Part shown: positions 50,997-57,927 of the stretch, piece after piece
How positions within the stretch are numbered: position 1 is the first letter of the stretch
Layout: every line of letters begins with the position of its first letter
Source: Streptomyces cinnabarinus
GTDB lineage: Bacteria > Actinomycetota > Actinomycetes > Streptomycetales > Streptomycetaceae
Direction of reading: 5' to 3'
DNA: 64,000 nt
NCBI RefSeq assembly: GCF_027270315.1
Contig: NZ_CP114413.1
Location: 7,936,001 to 8,000,000 of the forward strand
Position numbers and translations under genes: made by a program
Notes under the pieces: generated by a model
What the model was told of the DNA's origin: nothing
The model's input: only the letters and a program-made list of their open reading frames with translations
The model's database searches: none

Positions 50997-51791
50997 ATGG
51001 GTTCCGCAACGGGAGACACCCCGGAGGGCGGCACTTCGACAGCCGTCCGCAACACCGTCGCCGCCGGTACCGGCTGCGGCTGCCTGCTGTCGCCGGTCGT
51101 CCTGGTCGGCACCGTGATCGTCGTGATCATCATCGGCGGGTTCGGGGTGCTGCTGGCCCCGCTCATCGCGCTGATCCTGCTCTTCAGCGGCGGCGGCAGC
51201 GACTCCGACAACCAGGCCACCGCGAACCAGGTGATCGCCTCCGTCCAGGGCGACGGCTCCGGCGAGCTGGACCCCGCGACCGTCCCCGAGGACCTGGTCG
51301 AGCCCATCGAGGACGCCGGTGAACTGTGCGGTGCGATCGGCCCGATCGTGATCGCGTCCCAGATCGAGAAGGAGTCCGGCTTCGACGCGGCCAAGGTCGG
51401 CCCGGACGGCAAGCAGGGCATCTCGCAACTGCCGCCCGACATCTTCGAGCAGTACGGCGAGGACGACGACGACAACGACAAGACCTCCGCGCTGGACGCG
51501 GAGGACTCGATCATGGCGCAGGGCCGCTACATGTGCGAACTGGCAGAACAGGCCCAGCAGATGATCGACAGCGGCGAGGTCGTGCAGACCGGCACCACCA
51601 ACTCCGTCCTGGACCTCGCCCTGGCCGGCTACCACCTCGGCATGGACGCCGTCCGAGCCGCCAAGGGCGTACCGAACACCAACGACGCCCAGGGCTATGT
51701 CCTCGCCGTCCGCGCCCAGTTCGCCAAGTACGAGGGCATCGCCGCCCCGCCCGCCGGAGCGACTCCCGGCGTCACCCCCGGTTCCGCCTGA
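50997..51791 (+). CDS. Membrane-anchored lytic transglycosylase (SLT-like, VirB1-type)
   Basis: A 264-residue protein with a hydrophobic N-terminal anchor (about 30-68, LLSPVVLVGTVIVVIIIGGFGVLLAPLIALI broken by short loops). The SLT-like domain has IASQIEKESGFDAAKVGPDG with the probable catalytic Glu, then KQGISQLPPDIF and ALAGYHLGMDAV. It would cut peptidoglycan glycan strands. It diverges from the secretion operon and is followed 15 bp later by the gene at 51807. VirB1-like role fits context. Confidence 0.82.
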   Translation: MGSATGDTPEGGTSTAVRNTVAAGTGCGCLLSPVVLVGTVIVVIIIGGFGVLLAPLIALILLFSGGGSDSDNQATANQVIASVQGDGSGELDPATVPEDLVEPIEDAGELCGAIGPIVIASQIEKESGFDAAKVGPDGKQGISQLPPDIFEQYGEDDDDNDKTSALDAEDSIMAQGRYMCELAEQAQQMIDSGEVVQTGTTNSVLDLALAGYHLGMDAVRAAKGVPNTNDAQGYVLAVRAQFAKYEGIAAPPAGATPGVTPGSA

Positions 51792-51806
51792 CAAGGAAGG
51801 AGAGTC

Positions 51807-52589
51807 ATGGACCGCTTCGAGGTGCACATCACCGAGGAGGAGCACGCCGAGATCGACGGACACCCCCTCGTCCCCGAGCCGGGCCAGTCGGTGCACGACG
51901 CCGTACTGGACCGGTTGCAGCAGTACGCGCAGGAGCGCGCCGCCGCCGTGCGGGCCACGGTGAACGACGGCTCCGGCGCCGCCCACTTCGTCCTCCAGGT
52001 GAGTCCGGACGGTTCGAGCCGTGTCCTCGACACCGAGGAGGAGCCACCGGAGCCCGTCTCCGCCGTGGCCACCGCGGTCGCCCGTGCCCGCGCCACCGCC
52101 GCGGCCCGCGCCGCCGTCACCCAGGTCCCGGCGATCGTCGCCGACCTCCCCACCGAGCACGCCGAACGCATCCGCCGTATCAACGAGTCGGCGACCAACG
52201 GCCGACTCGATGAGGCATACGCCGACGCCGGCGCGCTGCGCGAGAGCCTCACCGGCTCACTCGGCGCCGAGCATCCGCACGCGCTGGAGGCCCGGTCGAT
52301 GGAGGCCTACCTCGCGCATCTGCGCGGCGACCACCGGGAGGCCACTGTGCTCGCGCTGGGGGTGGCCCGGATCCGGTGCGGTACCGGGGACGGGCAGGCG
52401 TCGGCGGAGGTGGCACGCGCTGCTGCGGCCTGGCAGCGGATCGAGGACGACCGGGCCGCCGTGGTGCACGGGCGTGAACTCCTGCACATGTGGGGCCAGC
52501 TGGACCTACAGGGCCTGCTGCCACCCGGCGATGCCGCACTCGTGGGACAGGTCCGCAGACATGTCGACGCCCTCGCGGCGTACGTCTGA
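51807..52589 (+). CDS. Hypothetical protein sharing an N-terminal domain with 29687-31045; TPR-like C-terminus
   Basis: A 260-residue soluble protein. Residues about 1-75 (DRFEVHITEEEHA, IDGHPLVP, AVLDRL, SPDGSSRVLD) parallel the N-terminus of the ChW membrane protein at 31045. The C-terminal part (about 115-260) is helical and looks like TPR-type repeats (INESATNGRLDEAYADAGAL, EARSMEAYLAHLRGDHREA). AAGGAGAG precedes the ATG at 51807. It is 15 bp after the transglycosylase gene, probably in its operon. An adaptor or regulator of the machine is possible. Confidence 0.68.
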   Translation: MDRFEVHITEEEHAEIDGHPLVPEPGQSVHDAVLDRLQQYAQERAAAVRATVNDGSGAAHFVLQVSPDGSSRVLDTEEEPPEPVSAVATAVARARATAAARAAVTQVPAIVADLPTEHAERIRRINESATNGRLDEAYADAGALRESLTGSLGAEHPHALEARSMEAYLAHLRGDHREATVLALGVARIRCGTGDGQASAEVARAAAAWQRIEDDRAAVVHGRELLHMWGQLDLQGLLPPGDAALVGQVRRHVDALAAYV

Positions 52590-52707
52590 GGCTCTTCCGG
52601 CACTGCTGACCTGCGCGTCCATCGATCCGTACAACCGGCGTCAAACGAACGTGGAACGCCCCTCGCAACACTCCGTGCCCAGCCGACACACAGAGGGGGA
52701 GAACACC

Positions 52708-53253
52708 ATGAACGTGACGGTGATCGGATCGGCGGGCGCGGCGTCCGCGGAGGAACGCGCCCTGCGCGACCTGTACGTGGAGCACGGACCGGCGCTCCAC
52801 TCGTACGTCCTGCGGCTGCTGGGCGGGGACACGCACCGCACCGAGGACGTGGTCCAGGAGACGCTGCTGCGCTGCTGGACCAAGCAGAACCTGGTGGACG
52901 ACGAGGGGATGGCGGTACGTCCGTGGATGTTCCGCGTCGCCCGCAACCTCGTCATCGACGGGCACCGCACCCGGGCGGCGCGACCGCAGGAGGTCAGCGG
53001 CGCGACCTGGGTGAGCGAACTGGGCATCGAGGCCGACGACATCGACCGGATGCTGTCGTCCATCGTGGTGCGGGACGCCCTCCAGGCACTGACACCCGCG
53101 CACCGTGAAGTGCTCCTGGCGACGTTCTTCGCCGACCGCACCACCCAGCAGGCGGCCTCGGTGCTGGGCGTCCCGCAGGGCACCGTGAAGTCCCGCGTGT
53201 ACTACGCCCTGCGCAGTCTGCGAACAGCACTGGAGGAGCGAGGCGTGCGGTAG
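52708..53253 (+). CDS. ECF sigma factor, likely controller of the T4SS-like locus
   Basis: A 181-residue sigma-70 family protein. Region 2 (about 20-90) includes YVLRLLGGDTHRTEDVVQETLLRCW and RPWMFRVARNLVIDGHRT; region 4 (about 120-178) includes LTPAHREVLLATFFADRTTQQAA and VPQGTVKSRVYYALRSLR. GAGGGGGA lies 8 nt before the ATG at 52708. No anti-sigma gene is adjacent. It is the only free ECF gene in the window and lies at the end of the locus carrying ten TGAACC-N17-CGTTGT elements, so it is the natural candidate to read them. Its own upstream region has only a loose match. Confidence 0.86.
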   Translation: MNVTVIGSAGAASAEERALRDLYVEHGPALHSYVLRLLGGDTHRTEDVVQETLLRCWTKQNLVDDEGMAVRPWMFRVARNLVIDGHRTRAARPQEVSGATWVSELGIEADDIDRMLSSIVVRDALQALTPAHREVLLATFFADRTTQQAASVLGVPQGTVKSRVYYALRSLRTALEERGVR

Positions 53254-53258
53254 CGGGA

Positions 53259-56090
53259 TCAGGACTCCAGCTCACGCAGGGACCGCCGGACCTCGTCCGC
53301 CTCCGCGTGGCCGCCCTCCTCCAGCAGGGCCAGGGCCGCCGCCCACGCCTCGCGGGCCGGTCCGTGATCGCCGGCGGCGAGATGGGCGTCAGCGAGGTGG
53401 CGCAGGGTGTCGGCCTCCAGGAAACTGCTGCCGATCTCCCGGTACAGCTCCACGGCTTGCTCGAACCGCGCGACGGCCTCGGCGTAGGCGCCGAGATGAT
53501 GGTGGGCGTAGCCGACGCTGTCCTGCGCGGACGCCTCACCGCTCAGGTCGCCGACCTCCTGGTGCAGGGCGACGGCCTTCTCGCAGTGGTCCAGGGCCCG
53601 TTCGAGATCGCCGAGCAGGATGTACGTCCAGCCGATCTCGTTGCGGACACTGGCCTCGCCGCTGCGGTGGCCGAGGGAGTGGTAGAGCGCGCCGGCCCGC
53701 GCGTAGTGGTCGAGTGAGACCTCGTACCGCTCCAACTGGTTGGCCTGGTAGGCGAGGGCGCGCCGGGTACGGGCCTCGCCGAAGGCGTCGCCCGCCTGCC
53801 GGAAGAGCTCCAGCGCCCGGCCCAGCAACCGTTGCGCCTCGTCGACGTGCCCGAAGCGGGTGTGGCCGAAGCCCAGTCCGCGCAGGGCGTGCGCCTGGCC
53901 GACGGGATCGCCCAGGGCCCGGGCCGCGCGCAGCGCCGCCTTGTGGATCTCCATCAGGTCGTGCCAGTAGCCGAGCCGGTCGAAGTGCAGGTCCAGGGCG
54001 TGGGCGAGGCGCCAGGCGTGGTCGTGACGGCCGTGGGCGGTCGCGAACTCCACGACCGAGCGCAGCACTTGGCGCTCGGTGCGGAGCCAGCCGATCGCCT
54101 GTCTGCTGTCGTTGAACCGCAGCGGCCCGCTGTCCGTTGTGCTCGCCGTCAGGGGGACGGTCTCCCGGTACGGGCCGAGCACGGCGGAGGCGTGGTGGGC
54201 GGTGTGCAGATAGTGGTCGATCATCCGCAGCAGCACCGCGTCGCGCTCCGCCGCGCCGCTCCGGTGGGCGACGAGTTCCTGGGCGTAGGCCCGCAGCAGG
54301 TCGTGGAAGACGAACCGGCCGGGGGCGTGCTCGATGAGCAGGCTCGCCCCGGACAACTCGGTCAGCAGCGCGCGGACCTGACGTCGGGGCACCCCGGCCA
54401 GCGCCGCCGCCGCGGCGGTGCTGATGTCCGGGCCGGGATGCAGGGCCAGGTGCCGGAAGAGTACGGCGGCCTCGGGCGACAGCGCCTGGTACGACCAGGA
54501 GAAGACCGACCGGGCATCGGTGCCGGTGTCGTGGCCGACGGCGAACGCGTCGAGGGTGCCGTGACCGGCCCGGAGCTCCTCGGTGATGTCGGCGAGCCGG
54601 AAGCAGGGGTTGAGGGCGGCCCGCGCCGCCACGATGGCCAGGGCCAGCGGCAGCCCGGCGCACAGGCCCACGATGGCGTCGACCGCTTCCGGTTCGGCGG
54701 CCACGCGATCCCCGCCCAGCCGCCGGACCAGCAGCTCCCGCGACTCTGCGGCGCTCAGCAGCCCCAGCGCGAACGGCTGTGCCCCGTGCCTGGCCACCAG
54801 GCCGGTGAGCCGGTTGCGGCTGGTGACGAGCGTGAGGCAGCCGGAGGTCCCGGGCAGCAGCGGCCGTATCTGCTCGGTGTCGCGGGCGTTGTCCAACACG
54901 ATCAGCACCCGGCGGTCGGCCAGCAGACTGCGGTACAGGGCGGTCTGCGCGTCGAGTCCCTCCGGGACGGCCTGCGGGGCCACCCCGAGCGCGACGAGGA
55001 ACGTCGAGAGCGCGTCGCCGGGGTCCGTACGGCAGCCTCCGGGGTCGTAGCCGCGGAGATTGACGTAGAGCCGGCCGTCGGGGAAGCGGTGGGCGACCCG
55101 GTGGGCCCAGTGCACGGCGAGCGTGGTCTTGCCGGCACCGGCCATCCCGTCGATGACGGCGATGGCGGAGGTGGCGGTGGTGCCGGTGGTGGTCAACAGT
55201 GCGTCGGCGCAGTCGAGTTCGGCGCGGCGGCCGGTGAACGTCGCGAGGTCCGCAGGCAGTTGAGACGGACGTACTTTGGCACTCCCCGGCGGACGTGGCG
55301 CGTCCACGACGCCGGGGACGGTCCCGGCCAGAACCTGGGAGTGCAGGGTCCGCAGCGACGGCCCCGGTTCGATGCCGAGTTCGTCGACCAGGGTGCGGCG
55401 CGTCCGCGCATAGACCTCCAGCGCGTCCGCCTGCCGTCCGCACCGGTACAGGGCGACGAGCAGCAGTTCGCTCACCGTCTCGCGCAGCGGTTGGGCGTCC
55501 CGAAGAGCGAGCAGCTCCGGCACCACCGCCTCGTGCCGGCCGAGTTCCAGCTCCGTCCGCAGGGCGGACTCCAGCGCGTTCAGCCGCCGCTCGGCCAGAT
55601 CCGTCCGCGCCGCCTCGGCGAACGGGCCGGGCACTCCGGCCAGCGCGGGACTGGCCCAGTCGGCCAGCGCGGCGCGCAGCAGCCGGAGGGCGGGTTCCGC
55701 CTCGCCGGACAGGCGATGGCGCTCGGCCCGCGCCACCGCGCGCGTGCAGTCGGCGAGGTCGGAGGAGAACATGTCGTCCCGCAGGGCGTACCCGTCCCCG
55801 GCCGAGACCAGGATCCGGAACGGCTCCGCCTTGCCCCGCTCGGGCTCCAGCAGCTTGCGCAGCCGGGAGGCGTACGTACGCAGCACCGGCACCGCGCCCG
55901 TCGGCGGCTGTGTCCCCCAGATCCCGTCGACGAGGTCGGCCACGGCGACCGCGTGTCCGCGGCGCAGCAGCAACATCGCGAGAACGGCGCGCTGTTGGGG
56001 GGAGCCCAGCGCCAGTTCCCTGGTACCGCACCAGGCCCGCAACGGGCCGAGCAGGGAGAACCGGAGGGGCTCTGATTCCGTTTCCTCCAC
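53259..56090 (-). CDS. SARP-type regulator with NB-ARC ATPase and TPR repeats (AfsR-like)
   Basis: A 943-residue regulator. The SARP module (winged helix about 1-95, BTAD about 100-245), a STAND NTPase (about 270-540; Walker A GMAGAGKTTL near residue 318; RVLIVLDNARD) and C-terminal TPRs (about 690-930, GWTYILLGDLERALDH, GYAHHHLGAYAEAVARF) are all present. The same architecture occurs at 31239, on the other side of the locus. It starts with GTG at 56090 and converges with the ECF sigma gene, 5 bp apart. It probably responds to an unknown signal through the TPR domain. Confidence 0.87.
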   Translation of the reverse strand: MEETESEPLRFSLLGPLRAWCGTRELALGSPQQRAVLAMLLLRRGHAVAVADLVDGIWGTQPPTGAVPVLRTYASRLRKLLEPERGKAEPFRILVSAGDGYALRDDMFSSDLADCTRAVARAERHRLSGEAEPALRLLRAALADWASPALAGVPGPFAEAARTDLAERRLNALESALRTELELGRHEAVVPELLALRDAQPLRETVSELLLVALYRCGRQADALEVYARTRRTLVDELGIEPGPSLRTLHSQVLAGTVPGVVDAPRPPGSAKVRPSQLPADLATFTGRRAELDCADALLTTTGTTATSAIAVIDGMAGAGKTTLAVHWAHRVAHRFPDGRLYVNLRGYDPGGCRTDPGDALSTFLVALGVAPQAVPEGLDAQTALYRSLLADRRVLIVLDNARDTEQIRPLLPGTSGCLTLVTSRNRLTGLVARHGAQPFALGLLSAAESRELLVRRLGGDRVAAEPEAVDAIVGLCAGLPLALAIVAARAALNPCFRLADITEELRAGHGTLDAFAVGHDTGTDARSVFSWSYQALSPEAAVLFRHLALHPGPDISTAAAAALAGVPRRQVRALLTELSGASLLIEHAPGRFVFHDLLRAYAQELVAHRSGAAERDAVLLRMIDHYLHTAHHASAVLGPYRETVPLTASTTDSGPLRFNDSRQAIGWLRTERQVLRSVVEFATAHGRHDHAWRLAHALDLHFDRLGYWHDLMEIHKAALRAARALGDPVGQAHALRGLGFGHTRFGHVDEAQRLLGRALELFRQAGDAFGEARTRRALAYQANQLERYEVSLDHYARAGALYHSLGHRSGEASVRNEIGWTYILLGDLERALDHCEKAVALHQEVGDLSGEASAQDSVGYAHHHLGAYAEAVARFEQAVELYREIGSSFLEADTLRHLADAHLAAGDHGPAREAWAAALALLEEGGHAEADEVRRSLRELES

Positions 56091-56178
56091 GGCTGAGGAC
56101 AGTAGCGGTCGAAATTCCGAACGTCAGCTCGAACCGTCATTTCCTGCCAGACGCCCGGCCCGGGGGCGTTCCCCACGG

Positions 56179-56214
56179 TCGACACCACTCAGTCGACACG
56201 ACTCAGTCGACACC
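56179..56214. repeat. Tandem 14-bp direct repeat (ACTCAGTCGACACS) with a partial third copy
   Basis: ACTCAGTCGACACG (56187-56200) is followed directly by ACTCAGTCGACACC (56201-56214); a partial copy GTCGACACC precedes them. They lie between the SARP gene and the small gene at 56256. Tandem direct repeats are the usual SARP binding form, but spacing here is 14 rather than the typical 11 or 22. Confidence 0.5.
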
Positions 56215-56255
56215 ACGAAGGAGACCGACCGATCACCGCTTTCGTACTCGGCACC

Positions 56256-56618
56256 GTGGCGGGCCTGTTGGCGGCTACCGTGACTTCTCTCGTGCGAGCC
56301 CGCGTGCGACCGCCCGAGACCTGCACCTGGTGCTCGACCACATCCGGACACCTGGTCACCGGCCACGAGACCCGCCTGTGCAGGGGACACGTCCAGGAAC
56401 TGCGGCGCCGCCGCCTGGACCGGATGGCCAAGGGCGCCCCCTGGGAGCCGGACCCGTTCGGCAACCTCTGGCTGCTGCCCGAGGAGATCGAGGGACACGG
56501 CCGCACCGACCCGCACACCCCCCGGACCCCGCCGCCTGACCAGCACCGGCACACCTGGAAGCGGGAAGCGTCCTGGACCGCCTACCGCCGCGCCCGGGCG
56601 GTACGCAGGCGGCGCTAG
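56256..56618 (+). CDS. Small protein with N-terminal hydrophobic segment and zinc-ribbon-like Cys/His set
   Basis: A 120-residue protein by the GTG at 56256. The reading frame continues upstream as ITAFVLGT to an ATC at 56232, which lies 8 nt after a strong AAGGAG; with that start the N-terminal TM segment (ITAFVLGTVAGLLAATVTSLV) would be complete. The mature part has CTWCSTTSGH and HETRLCRGH, a possible zinc site, then a basic tail. It diverges from the SARP gene with tandem direct repeats between. No family recognised. Confidence 0.5.
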   Translation: MAGLLAATVTSLVRARVRPPETCTWCSTTSGHLVTGHETRLCRGHVQELRRRRLDRMAKGAPWEPDPFGNLWLLPEEIEGHGRTDPHTPRTPPPDQHRHTWKREASWTAYRRARAVRRRR

Positions 56619-56711
56619 CCTCCGCAGCGCGAAAGGGAACCGCCGACGGGCCGGTGGCACTCTGTGTGGGCGGGGGTGACCCCGTGGAACGACGTAGGAC
56701 AGGGGGCTGTT

Positions 56712-57788
56712 GTGAGCCAGGTGCTCTATGGGGAGCGGTCGTGGAATCCGCTGGCGCGGACCGTCGAGCTGACCGATGCCGGGCTGCGCAGGGGCGGCAG
56801 GACCACGCCGCTGCACGAGCTGAACCTCGTCGCCATGGCCGACGCCTTCCAGCGCGGCCAGTGGCTCGGGGGCGGTGGCACGGAACGCCCGCTGAACGGG
56901 CTGCCGGAAGGCCCCGGCGTCGTCCCGGTGACCCGCGCCACCGGCACCACCAAGCCGCTGAAGGTGCGCGAGGCCGCCGAGTTCGCCCGCACGCTGGGAG
57001 AGCTGGCGGTACGGCACAGCGGTGGGCCGGGGCAGGTGGCGGCCGTCGCGGAGATGGCCCGCGCCGAGGGCGTACCGCTGTGGATCGCGCGCCGGTTCGC
57101 CCCCGGACCGGCCGGGCCGATCGCCGTCGCCGTGGACCGGAACCTGGTGCGGGTGGACGTCTGGGGACCGCACGCCCCCGCCGTACGGATCCGGGCGCCG
57201 TTCGGCTTCCACCGCGAGCGCACCGATCCCGCCCAGGGGCTGCGCGTGACCGTCGGCGAGGTCTCGGCGGAGCTTGTCCTCCACGCGCGCAAGCGCAAGT
57301 CCAAGCGGTACGTGGAGGTGACGCTGCCCGGTCAGCGGTGGGTGCTGAAGCGGGAGAGCGGGAAGAGTTCCCGGCTGCTGCGTGACGACCGGCCGGTGGC
57401 CCTGCTCACCCGACCCCGGGGCCGGCCGGAACCCGAGCCGGGCTCGGTGCTGCGGCCGCTGGCCTCCGTGCAGTACGAGAGCCCCGACCCGCTGGACGCC
57501 GTCATGGCCCATGTGTTCGCCGTGGCCTTCGGGCTCGGTGACACCACGGGCGCGGCCCGGTTCCGGGCCGAGCGGCGCCGGACGCACTTCGGGGAGCCGA
57601 TCGCCGTGGACGAGTGGTGGGACCGCCCCTGGTTCAGCAACCTCGGCCTGGACCGGGAGGACAACGAACTCGGCGGCGCCGACGGCTGGGGCTCGGACGG
57701 CGGTGACGGAGGGGACTCCGGGGGCGGCGACGGCGGAGGGGGAGACGGCGGCGGTGGGGACGGCGGCGGAGGAGGAGGCGGCGACTAG
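56712..57788 (+). CDS. Hypothetical protein with Gly/Asp-rich C-terminal tail
   Basis: A 358-residue soluble protein starting VSQVLYGERSWNPLARTVEL at a GTG preceded by AGGGGG. The N-terminal part has a helical region (MADAFQRGQWLGGGG) and a middle domain rich in beta segments (LVRVDVWGPHAPAVRIRAPFG). The last 50 residues are an uninterrupted Gly/Asp/Ser low-complexity tail (from about 57690). No known domain or catalytic motif recognised. Confidence 0.55.
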   Translation: MSQVLYGERSWNPLARTVELTDAGLRRGGRTTPLHELNLVAMADAFQRGQWLGGGGTERPLNGLPEGPGVVPVTRATGTTKPLKVREAAEFARTLGELAVRHSGGPGQVAAVAEMARAEGVPLWIARRFAPGPAGPIAVAVDRNLVRVDVWGPHAPAVRIRAPFGFHRERTDPAQGLRVTVGEVSAELVLHARKRKSKRYVEVTLPGQRWVLKRESGKSSRLLRDDRPVALLTRPRGRPEPEPGSVLRPLASVQYESPDPLDAVMAHVFAVAFGLGDTTGAARFRAERRRTHFGEPIAVDEWWDRPWFSNLGLDREDNELGGADGWGSDGGDGGDSGGGDGGGGDGGGGDGGGGGGGD

Positions 57789-57927
57789 CGAGGAGCGGGG
57801 CATACGGGTGGCGGTCCCGTCCGGGTGAAGCGCGGTGTGTTAAGTCGGTCCGTGGTCCAGTTCACATGGCGTATGTGGGGTGTGGCCGACACCATGGGGG
57901 CCTCACCGCCAGGCGAAGGGATCACGA

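Noticed and set aside
42418..51791. Interpretation as a standard conjugative element (ICE)
   Set aside because: No relaxase, integrase, excisionase, oriT or att repeat was seen in the window. This cannot be excluded outside it.
52640..52707. TGGAAC-N16-CGTGCC upstream of the ECF sigma gene as an autoregulatory promoter
   Set aside because: Both boxes differ from the ten-copy consensus and spacing is 16, so it is too weak to call.
54137..56075. Plus-strand ORFs opposite the SARP gene
   Set aside because: Arg/Pro-rich shadow translations without RBS; the minus strand carries a complete SARP/NB-ARC/TPR protein.
57700..57785. GGC/GGA repeat as a non-coding satellite
   Set aside because: It is in frame with the gene at 56712 and encodes its Gly/Asp tail, so it is treated as coding low complexity.
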